Positions 36,001 through 43,413 of a stretch of 64,000 nucleotides of DNA are shown piece after piece. Numbering within the stretch: the first letter of the stretch is position 1; every line of letters begins with the position of its first letter. The translations under genes were made by a program, and so were the position numbers. The notes beneath the pieces are model-generated. The model was not told where the DNA came from. It saw only the letters and a list, made by a program, of their open reading frames with translations, and made no database searches. This DNA is from Edaphochlamys debaryana (lineage: Eukaryota; Chlorophyta; Chlorophyceae; Chlamydomonadales): NCBI GenBank assembly GCA_016858145.1, contig JAEHOE010000032.1:1-64000 (forward strand). The letters run 5' to 3'.

Positions 36001-36780
36001 CGTCATTCCCTCCACCCTCAGCCCTTCCACCCTCGGCGGCCCTCTCCAGTAGCACTGCTGGCCTCTGCCCGCCCTACCCTGCTGCATGTCGCACCCCACC
36101 CGCCTGCCGCCACCCCGCCCCACAGGTTCCGCTGGCAGCCCCGCCGGACCCCAACCCGTCCGCCGCCCCCGCAGGCGGCGCTGGGCCTTCCGCGCAGGTG
36201 GGCCGGGGGGAGGGCGCGGAGGTTGCGGCGGGTCGGAACTACCGTACTAGGGTGGGGGGTGGACAGGCCGCTCTAGGAGGACGGCGGGGGCTGCGTTTGG
36301 TGGGAACCGGGGATAGTCAGCGGGCATGAGTGCAAGCAAACAGTATGGGCAGTGCTGAGAGTGGCGTGGGAGCAGCCCCTCACGTGGGGAACCCCGTCAT
36401 GACTCACGAAGCCTCAGCCGCCCGCCTCCCGTTGCCCAGGCAGCCAGCCAGTGAACGTACTGCTGCCCCCCTCCGTTCCCCTCCTGCGGCGTTCGTTCCC
36501 ACAGGCCGCCGCGCCCCCACCCCCCAAGCGGCCGGGGTCACCCCAGGAGGCGGGCGCAGGGGCGGGGCCGGGCCCCCCGGAGCCGAAGCAGCCGCGGCTG
36601 GGTGGGAGCAGGCCCCCGCGAGGCCCCGAGCAGCAGCAGGAGGGGGAGCAGGCGGAGGCGGGGGGAGCGGGGGCGGAGCAGGGGGGTGCGGGAGGGTCGG
36701 GAGCAGCGGCCGAGGCCGGCTCAGGCGGGGGGGCAGGGGCAGACAAGGGAGCAGGGGAGGGCGCGGGAAGCGGGGCGTGA
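30080..36780 (+). CDS. Spliced gene for a low-complexity Ala/Gly/Pro/Gln-rich protein, function unknown
   Basis: I do not recognise the family. Exons that join in frame with GT-AG borders: 30080-30202, 30329-30400, 30822-30908, 31024-31113, 31379-31450, 31732-31788, 35220-35354, 35468-35527, 36126-36197 and 36505-36780, giving about 347 residues and a TGA stop. Every junction is phase 0. The start ATG has context ACCAAATGGC; an in-frame upstream ATG-less extension is possible. The protein begins MASDHPSQTRYTDSG. The middle is rich in Ala, Gly, Pro and Gln. One exon (35220-35354) encodes a more ordered, probably helical stretch with LSNEELGARF and LVILAAELARRGL. The C-terminal exon has PPPPKRPGSP and PKQPRL, which resemble a nuclear localisation signal, then Gly/Ala/Glu-rich sequence. 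Intron 6 (3.4 kb) is filled with repeats. A 16-nt exon at 35743-35758 (donor GTAAGG) is possible but breaks frame. Nuclear or regulatory role is only a guess. Confidence 0.6.
30429..30475. repeat. GT-rich microsatellite in intron 2
   Basis: Interrupted (GT)n tract, including GTGTGTGTACGTGTGTGTGT and a second short run GGTGTGTGTGG, in the intron between 30400 and 30822. Simple-sequence DNA with no coding role. Confidence 0.85.
32253..32309. repeat. Long imperfect hairpin in intron 6
   Basis: GGGCCGAGCCCCC (32253-32265) pairs with GGGGGCTCAGCCC (32297-32309), 12 of 13 positions complementary. Inside it, TGGCGC (32270-32275) pairs with GCGCCA (32283-32288), leaving a loop of about 7 nt. The two stems would form a long stable cruciform or RNA hairpin. 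It may be part of a non-autonomous mobile element, but no target-site duplication or terminal motif was recognised. Confidence 0.7.
32603..33320. repeat. Local duplication, copy A, in intron 6
   Basis: Diverged direct duplicate of 33457-34175, offset about 854 bp at the start and 873 bp near the end. Shared landmarks in order: GTGCCCCAGCGTAGAAGCAG, GACGCGTTTGCGG, CCCGAGGCACGCT, GGCGACCCACCGGTGCA, CCAACCCCAAGTCCCGCTCC, CTCTCATAGGCCTA, CAGTCGCTTACTCTC, GTGAAGGGGTTG and a G-rich minisatellite at the end. Both copies lie inside the large intron of the plus-strand gene. Antisense open frames show resemblance between copies (for example ASAV and ASAAV near SVPRE) but the frame is broken by indels, so coding is not supported. 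Confidence 0.85.
33245..33317. repeat. G-rich minisatellite
   Basis: About four imperfect copies of a unit close to TCAGGGGCGAGGGGAGGG. The runs of four or more G are spaced so that the G strand could form quadruplexes. A related, more diverged tract closes the second copy of the duplication (34103-34170). Confidence 0.8.
33457..34175. repeat. Local duplication, copy B, in intron 6
   Basis: Partner of 32603-33320, same orientation, with the same ordered landmarks and the same G-rich tail (34103-34170). Compared with copy A it has an extra insertion around 33515-33545 (CCTGGCGAGGGACCCGGGC) and several small indels. The level of divergence suggests an older event than the 28281/37264 duplication. 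Confidence 0.85.
34451..34935. repeat. Pair of short direct repeats in intron 6
   Basis: Two copies of a block of about 70 bp, 34451-34518 and 34857-34935: CCCCATA, an A-rich stretch, GGCTGC, then GCGGGCCAGTCGCAGCGCTG and GCCATCGC. Between them, 34630-34690 (ATAGGGATGGTTGGAGAGAC, then GCGCACAAA and TTCTTT) resembles 32422-32470 (AAGGATAGTTGGAGGGACAG, then GCGCACAAA and TTCTTT). The intron is therefore a mosaic of diverged duplications rather than unique sequence. Confidence 0.75.
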
Positions 36781-37263
36781 GGGGGAACAAATGGGGCGCA
36801 CGGGGCCAGTGGTTGCGGGCGGGGGGAGGATAATAAGGAGCCTGCCGCGGATGGCTGTGGATGGCCTTCCCATTGCCAAGCCCAGGCGGCGTGCAGTTGA
36901 GTCCTACGGCTACGGGTACGGCACTGCTTTAAGTAGGGGAGAAGGCGGCTGGATGGCAGAGGAGTGTAGGTAGTTTTGGATGGCTACGTACGGCGCAATC
37001 TGCATGGCCTGTGAGGCCGGAGACTGGCAAGCGGATCCTGCGATACGTGTTTTGGCGAGGTGAGAGACGACTCTCGGCTGAGGGGCAAGACTGCTGGGGG
37101 TCACGCGGCCGGAGGGCAGAGGGGTCCTTTGGGATGGCGAAGGGGTAACCTCCAGGAACTGCGTGGATGGCGGCTGGGTGGGGTTCCTTTCACTTGAAAA
37201 GGCGATTGCGAGGTAACAGACGCTCGACCGAGGGCCAATCGCCTCGAGGTCGGGAAGGCGGGG
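36781..37263. other. 3' flank of the plus-strand gene
   Basis: Sequence between the stop codon at 36780 and the second copy of the duplicated segment. No gene, repeat unit or TGTAA motif was recognised in it; it probably belongs to the 3' untranslated region or the spacer. Confidence 0.5.
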
Positions 37264-37795
37264 GCCTGTGACGGCTTGAGGTCAAGACCTGGCTGGGTTC
37301 TATATCTGTGCGACTGTACAATAGGCCGTAAGTTGAGTTTCCTTGTTGTGAAGTACATACGGAATCGATTGCTGGTCCCCAGGGGGCTTGGCTAGCTATA
37401 GGACCCTATGTTTACGAGCCATTATAGAGGTAACTGACGAGCAACAAAGCGCAGGTTGCTTGGCGGTGGACGTATGGCATGAGAGCAGGCTACGCAACAA
37501 TGTTGGGGACTCGCGGCCGCGAGGGCACGCAGGGGGCGTGCTTCCGTGCTAGCTTGCTGGCCGGGCCGGACCCGGCGGCGGAAGATCACGGGGCGGTGCG
37601 GGGCGGGGAAAGATCTGGGTCAGAGGGTTTGTTGCTTGGTGGAGGGCGCTGCTGAAGGAAAGGGGCTGACGGGCCAAGCTGAAACGTGTCCGGGGCCTCC
37701 CCTCCGAGTAAAGTGAGACAGGCTGCCGTGAATGTGTGGCGTTGCTGCAGTTGCGGCTTGAGGTGCAGGCATTGCTTCCCTTCCTGTAACGGCCC
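37264..37795. repeat. Duplicated ~500-bp segment, copy 2
   Basis: Direct-orientation partner of 28281-28825. It lies between the 3' ends of the two convergent genes. The near-identical part ends about 37735 and a short match around CCCTTCCTGTAACGG follows, carrying TGTAA at 37785-37789. If used as a poly(A) signal for the plus-strand gene it would give a 3' untranslated region of about 1 kb, which is within the long range typical of green algae; that use is inference. Confidence 0.92.
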
Positions 37796-37965
37796 CTGCG
37801 GTGCGTCATTCGGCTGGCGGACGGCTTGCCGCCCCTGGCATTGCCATCCCTGCCGTCATCAAAGTCTCCACCCTCTCCCTCCGCACGCAGCCCCGTCATA
37901 CAGCAGTTGGGTGGGGGCGTGCGAGCTGAGTGGAAAGCGGTCGGCCGGGCCAAGCATTGTACGCC

Positions 37966-37970
37966 TTACA
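37966..37970 (-). terminator. Possible poly(A) signal (TGTAA) of the glycyl-tRNA synthetase gene
   Basis: TGTAA on the minus strand, about 600 nt downstream of the stop codon at 38571. TGTAA is the usual chlorophyte poly(A) signal, and 3' untranslated regions of this length are common in that group. No cleavage site can be read from the sequence. Confidence 0.35.
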
Positions 37971-38320
37971 CACAATCGCCTGCGGACTCACCCGCACACC
38001 ACCTGTGCCGCACCTGCCAGCTGCCACCACGCCTGCTGCTCTGCTCCAGCCTGTTGACCCCCGCTGCAAGCCCTTGACCCCACGTGCCCACCCCACCTCC
38101 GTTCCCCTTCCCCCGTCTTAATTCACTGCCGCCGGTTCCCCGCCCACAGGGCAATCCAGACTACATTTCCTTCACAGCGCGCCCCCGGCCCCGCCCCGAG
38201 CCTCCTCCTGCGCCTACCCCCGCCTACCGTTCCCCGCCCCAACGAGCACCAGTAGAACCGCCACCACCAGGAAACAAGACAGCTGGGCCCCGCTCGCCGC
38301 TTCCCTCCTTCCTTCCCTCC

Positions 38321-38570
38321 AAATCCAGGCGGCTGCGCGGATGAGGTCCCCAACGAACCCTCCTGTTCCTCCGTAGAACCGCCCTCCATCTGCACCCTCC
38401 TCCGAATCCGGGCAGCTGTTCCGGGCAGGACTACCACCCCCCGAGGCAGCTGGGACCATCGAGTTTGCCGCTTCATGCTCAGCATCCCTCCCCCAGCATC
38501 CCCCGCGCTCAGGCCTGAGGATCCTTCTAAAACCCCGGCAGCTGCGCCACGCTCCCAGTAAGGTTTCCCC
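38321..38570 (-). repeat. Degenerate copies of the coding-end segment in the 3' flank
   Basis: The last coding bases of the synthetase (plus-strand GAACCCCGGCAGCTGCGCGA at 38574) recur downstream of the stop: AAACCCCGGCAGCTGCGCCA at 38530, GAATCCGGGCAGCTG at 38404 followed by CCACCCCCCGAGGCAGC, and AAATCCAGGCGGCTGCGCGG at 38321. On the gene strand the nearest copy even repeats the residues AQLPGF with its own stop codon. Small tandem duplications of the gene end best explain this. Confidence 0.7.
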
Positions 38571-38966
38571 TCAGAACCCCGGCAGCTGCGCGAGGTCCAC
38601 CACCCCCCGCGGCAGCGCCGCCAGGTCCCTCAGCAGCGCCAGGCGGTTGGCCCTCACGCGGGGCTCCTCGCACATGACAAACACGCGCTCGAAGAAGGAC
38701 GCGATGGGGGGCAGCAGCGGCTGGGCGGCGGCCAGGAGCGCGGGCACAGAGGTGTCGGGGGAGACCTGGGGGGGGGAGGGAGGAGGGGGGGGGGGGAGGA
38801 GGGGCGGGGAGGAGGGGGGGGGGGTGGTTGCGGGGGGAGCGGGTTGGGAGGTGCGTGTGTGTATGGGCGTGCGATATGGGCGGGCGGGAGCGAACACAAG
38901 ACGGAGGCCGGCACAAAAAGGGCTACGTGTAACGTGTTTCGACCGCCTAGAGCGCGCTCGAGCTCC

Positions 38967-39024
<58 letters not shown>

Positions 39025-42000
39025 ACCACCACCACCACCACCACAAGCCCACCTTGGCGCTGGCCTCCACAAAGGCGGCGTACAGCGCCCGCTCCTCCTC
39101 GCCCTCGAACAGGGCTGGGTCCACCCCCACCAAGGCGGGGGGCACCTCCTTGCCGCGCACGATGCGCGTGGGGCGGGAGAAGGCGGCCATGACGGCGCGC
39201 AGGCGGCCCTGCTCGCCCGCCTCCCACTCGGACTGGGGGAAGAGGGGGGGAAGGGGGGGGGAAGAGGGGGGGAAGGGGGGGGGCAGGGGGGGCGCAGGGG
39301 GGGGGCAGGGGGGGGCAGGGGGGGGGGGCAGGAGGGGAGCAGTGCACGAGTGACGAGTGACGAATGTAAAGAGAGGAAAAGAGCCGCGTTTGGGGCAAGC
39401 GGGGCCCTTCAGGCACGGACGGTCCCCTGGCTGCATTGCCCGGCCCCCACGCCGCCGTCGTGCCCCCCCTCTCAACAGTATGATGACCCCACTCTCCTCT
39501 TACTCCCACCAACCCCTTCCCCCCCCCCCCCCTAAGCCGGTCTCACCCCCCTCCCCCGCCCGCCCCAACTTGAGCTCCGCCACGGTCCGGGACGCCAGGG
39601 CGGGGTCGTCCCCTCGCTCCGCCAGCACCGCCCACACCACCTTGGGAGGGGGGGGGCGGGGGAACGAAGGAGCCGAGGTTACTAAAGCTCAGGGGCTCTA
39701 GAGCCTACGCCCACGCCTCCTCCCCCCAATGGCCATCCGCTCTCTCGCTCCCGTCACGTCGCAGCAGCACCGCACGAGCCATGCCAACCCTGCCCCGGAA
39801 CCCCCCCCCCCTCTTCCCCTGTTATCTCCACGCCCACCTCCGCGGGAGCGCCCTCGCTCAGCAGCTGCTCCAGGCGGCCGCCCAGGTAGGTGAGCACCTC
39901 GGCCTGGGGGGGGGGGGCGGGGAGGGGGATGCAAGGATTCAATCAGACCCGGTGGCTACGGGGGTGGGTAGGTGAGCACCTTGGCCTGGGGGGGGGGGGC
40001 AGTTTAGAGGGAAGGGTTGGATGTGGAGACCACAAAACAGGCTCGGTAGCTACGGGCGTTTTAGAGGCATGGGTTGGATACTGATGCTGTAATGGATGCA
40101 AAGCAGACTCGCCCAACCCATGCCCCGGCTTGCGGCAGCTGGCACGACCATTCAAGCAACGGAGACCTGCGGGCGCCCTGCCGGCCCCAGCCTGTTTCCC
40201 ACCGCTCATCCCCGCTACCAGCAAGCGGGCAGGAGGGCAGGCGGACGGCAGGGCGACCTTGGGTTCCCAGCCAGCCCCCTCCCAATGTACCTCCACCCCC
40301 ACCCCCACGCGCACCTGCACCGCCGCCGACACGGGGATGGGCTGCAGCGCTGCGGCGGCCGCCACCGCCGCCCGCAGGCTCACGGACACACCGTTGGACA
40401 CCAGGGCCTGGGGGACGGATGGGGGGGGGGAGGGCAGGGGACACAGGAGCGCGAGTCAAGGTGAGGAAGTGGAATAGCAAGACGTGCTGCGAAATGGGCT
40501 CCCTGCTAGGACCCTTCGTCGTACGCACCTGCAGCATGCCGTACGCGGCACGGCGGAGGCCGTACGGGTCGGTGGCGGCGGAGGGGCCGCAGCCGGCCGC
40601 AAAGAGACCAACGAGCGAATCAAGCCTGCGTTGCGGGGCGGGGGGCGGTGTCTGTTGCTGAGCAGGATCGGGGGGCGGTGAATGGGTACCCGGGCCGGAG
40701 AAGTAGAGGTGACCTTGTTGCCTATTCCTGCCTTGCCCCGACTGGCCCTGACCTCCCCAGCACACCCGCCCACCACCGCCACGCGCACCCCCGCCACATG
40801 TCCCCCTGCCGGTGCGTGCCGAAACACACACGCCCCGCCCCTCCTGCAACCCCCCTCCCCCCCTTGCCCCCACCTGTCGGCCACCGACACGAGCACCCCC
40901 GCGGGGCTGCGCGGCACCTCGTCCCCCGCCTGCCGGGGCAGGCAGGCCTCGAAGATGGCCTCGGCCACCTCCTGGGGCAGGCCCTGGGCGGAGGGGGCGG
41001 AGGGGGGTGGGAGGAAACGCGTGTGTGTATGGGCGTGCGTGTCGGAGGCGTGGGTGGGCAGGCATGGCCGTGAAGAGCGGGGCCAAGGGCGTGTGAGTAA
41101 GTCAGTCCCGGCAACCTCCCACGCCCCATACCGTACAACACCCCTACAACACCCGCACGCACGCACGTGCTCCTGCCGTACGCCGCACCTGCTTGTGCGC
41201 GTAGTGCCTGCCCATGGTCCCCGCCAGCGCCGTCATCTCCGTCACGGTGGAGGTGGCAAGGTCGGCCTTGCACAGGTGCGCGGCGCGGACCGCAACGTCC
41301 AGCACGGCGGGGGAGGCCCAGGCGGCCTACAGAGGGGGGGGGGGAGGGGAGGGGGCGGGGGAGAGGTTGGAGAGGGGGTGCAGGTGCGAGTCGCAGGCGG
41401 ACAAAGCGGGGGTGGTTGGGAACGCATCGGATATGTGTGTTAAGGAAAGGGCAAGGATACCCGAGTGCAACGAGCCCTCAAGCGATGCTCCAATCTAATC
41501 CCAGGATCTATCAAGGCCGAGGGTCTGTGCGCGGGGTCCTGGGACCGCACAACAGCGGAAGGCCCTCAACCCTTCTCGCGCGCACCTGAGAGCCGCCGCC
41601 CGCGGCCGCCACAGCCTGCATGGCATGAGCAAGGCGTGGGAGGGGCGCGAGTCAACACCTGAAGCCAACTTGCGGGGGAGCCACGCCAAAGACACGCCTA
41701 TACACACACCGTGTTCCCCTGGCACCCCCCTCCGCCCCCCACCTGCGCCAGCTGCGGCACCAGCGCCTCCACGCGCTGCGCCTTGTCCAGCAGGGAGCCC
41801 AGGTCCTTCTGGAAGGTGGTGCCGGACAGCTCGGGGCTGGGGGGGGGGGAGGTGTCGGGGAGATGTCGGTGAGGGGTGCAGGAAAGGAAAGGAAAGCACA
41901 GGAGGGCTACGGAGACAGGTGCACTCATACCAGCCAGTCGGCTGGTATGCCTGACTGCGCGGGCTGACACGGAGGCAGCCACTACCGTGACAAGCAGGCC

Positions 42001-42403
42001 CAACCTAATGCCCCCGCCCCCCCCGCCCCCACCGGAAGGCCTCCAGCGGCTGGCGCAGGTCCTCCCGGTAGAAGAAGGCCGCGTCCTCGAACCGGGCCCG
42101 CAGCACCGCCTCGTTGCCCGCCGCGACCGTTGGCGGGTGTACGGGACCGTTGGCGACCGTTACGAAGTACGGCAGCAGGGCGGCGCCGGGCTGTGGAAGG
42201 GGGAAAGAGCAGAGGGCAGGGCGTCAAGACAGGGATGACCACCACCACTTCCTCAGCTCGACCGGAACTAGCATCGCGCTCACACGTTTGCCTTTGCCTG
42301 TTAACCCCCCATATGCCTCATCCCCCTCGTCCCACGCACCTTGTCTGATGCGAAGACGGGGAAGTAGCGCTGGTGCTTGCGCATCACCATGACCAGCACC
42401 TCA
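38571..42403 (-). CDS. EDD1: Organellar glycyl-tRNA synthetase (EDD1 type), 3' part, twelve exons
   Basis: Charges tRNA-Gly in plastids or mitochondria. In plants this enzyme fuses the bacterial GlyRS alpha- and beta-like parts. Exons in transcription order: 42403-42340, 42190-42033, 41836-41743, 41615-41586, 41326-41189, 40983-40874, 40625-40529, 40407-40315, 39903-39838, 39640-39584, 39232-39053, 38765-38571. They join in one frame to about 426 residues and a TGA stop. Beta-subunit signatures in order: EVLVMVMRKHQRYFPVF, LLPYFVTVANG, NEAVLRARFEDAAFFYREDL, LGSLLDKAQRVEAL, KADLATSTVTEMTALAGTMG, LDSLVGLFAAG, DPYGLRRAAYGML, SRPTRIVRGKEV, and the C-terminal anticodon-binding region FFERVFVMCEEPRVRANR. 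Donor 39584 is chosen because the stronger-looking GTTGGG at 39569 breaks frame. The alpha-like part and the first part of the beta-like region are absent: satellite begins about 115 bp upstream. Visible exons look intact, so it may be a live gene split by a huge satellite-bearing intron, or a truncated copy. Confidence 0.93.
38768..38833. repeat. Poly-purine tract (poly-C/T on the gene strand) at a splice acceptor
   Basis: G-rich tract with occasional A on the plus strand, forming an unusually long pyrimidine tract in front of the last exon's acceptor at 38766. A similar but longer tract occupies 39235-39345 before the acceptor at 39233. Most introns of this gene end in runs of C followed by AG. 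Confidence 0.85.
38969..39045. repeat. (CA)27 and (CAC)n microsatellite in the last intron of the synthetase gene
   Basis: About 27 CA units at 38969-39022 run into (CAC)n up to 39045, ending only 8 bp from the donor site of the exon at 39053-39232. Read on the gene strand it is a (GTG)n then (TG)n tract just inside the intron 5' end, so length changes here could affect splicing. Confidence 0.97.
39967..39996 (-). repeat. Partial copy of an exon start and its acceptor
   Basis: GTAGGTGAGCACCTTGGCCT at 39967 followed by a G run repeats the 5' end of the neighbouring synthetase exon (39838-39903; GTAGGTGAGCACCTCGGCCT near 39885), with its acceptor and poly-C tract. Only the first part of the exon is present, so it would be a pseudo-exon. 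It lies in the intron between 39903 and 40315. Confidence 0.75.
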
Positions 42404-42517
42404 CTGCGGGGGGGGGGGGGGGGGGCAATGCGGATAAGATTCCGGGTAAGCGCAAGGGTGCCTGTCCTCCACCCTCGCCATCCCCCCCAGCCCCCACCCC
42501 CACCCCCACCCCCACCC
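42404..42517 (-). other. Remaining intron sequence between the synthetase gene and the satellite
   Basis: Acceptor side of the intron before the exon 42340-42403. It begins with CCCGCAG and a run of about 20 C on the gene strand. Near 42484-42516 the plus strand has four to five CCCCCA units leading straight into the first 131-bp monomer. I found no further GlyRS coding sequence or donor site in it. Confidence 0.7.
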
Positions 42518-43413
42518 CGGGGGCGGCGCGAATTTCCAGCAGTTGACTCCACCACACCCCTTGCGGCGCTTTCCCGCCCCTGCGGCTCACGTTTCGGCAG
42601 TTGACTGCCGGCACAGCACAGCCCACGGCGCCGCTGCAAGGGGGCAAGGCGGGGGGGGCGCGGATTTCAGCAGTTGACTCCACCACACCCCTTGCGGCGC
42701 TTTCCCGCCCCTGCGGCTCACGTTTCGGCAGTTGACTGCCGGCACAGCACAGCCCACGGCGCCGCTGCAAGGGGGCAAGGCGGGGGCGGCGTGGATTAGA
42801 GCAGTTGACTCCACCACACCCCTTGCGGCGCTTTCCCGCCCCTGCGGCTCACGTTTCGGCAGTTGACTGCCGGCACGGCACAGCCCACGGCGCCGCTGCA
42901 AGGGGGCAAGGCGGGGGCGGCGCGGATTTCCAGCAGTTGACTCCACCACACCCCTTGCGGCGCTTTCCCGCCCCTGCGGCTCACGTTTCGGCAGTTGACT
43001 GCCGGCACGGCACAGCCCACGGCGCCGCTGCAAGGGGGCAAGGCGGGGGCGGCGCGGATTTCCAGCAGTTGACTCCACCACACCCCTTGCGGCGCTTTCC
43101 CGCCCCTGCGGCTCACGTTTCGGCAGTTGACTGCCGGCACGGCACAGCCCACGGCGCCGCTGCAAGGGGGCAAGGCGGGGGCGGCGCGGATTTCCAGCAG
43201 TTGACTCCACCACACCCCTTGCGGCGCTTTCCCGCCCCTGCGGCTCACGTTTCGGCAGTTGACTGCCGGCACGGCACAGCCCACGGCGCCGCTGCAAGGG
43301 GGCAAGGCGGGGGCGGCGCGAATTTCAGCAGTTGACTCCACCACACCCCTTGCGGCGCTTTCCCGCCCCTGCGGCTCACGTTTCGGCAGTTGACTGCCGG
43401 CACGGCACAGCCC
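42518..43413. repeat. 131/132-bp tandem repeat, nearly seven copies
   Basis: The phrase AGTTGACTCC recurs at 42541, 42672, 42803, 42935, 43067, 43199 and 43330, giving periods of 131, 131, 132, 132, 132 and 131; the extra base is in TTTCCAGC versus TTTCAGC. Each unit has TTTCAGCAGTTGACTCC and, about 55 bp later, TTTCGGCAGTTGACTGCCGG. The core CGGCAGTTGACTGCCG is a perfect palindrome with 7-bp arms around TG. The last unit is cut after CACAGCCC, where the 159-bp array starts with TCTGCGCGG. Confidence 0.96.

Noticed and set aside
28281..37795. LTR retrotransposon with the duplicated segments as LTRs
   Set aside because: No reverse transcriptase, integrase or gag-like frame lies between them, no primer-binding site or target-site duplication was seen, and the interior holds an ordinary spliced gene.
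38084..38344. Plus-strand proline-rich gene opposite the synthetase 3' end
   Set aside because: It overlaps the likely 3' untranslated region of the synthetase gene, is low-complexity, and has no supported exon borders on the other side.
39547..39640. Longer versions of the synthetase exon using donors at 39569 (GTTGGG) or 39546 (GTGAGA)
   Set aside because: Both break the frame with the next exon, whose only acceptor is at 39233; the 57-nt version keeps frame.
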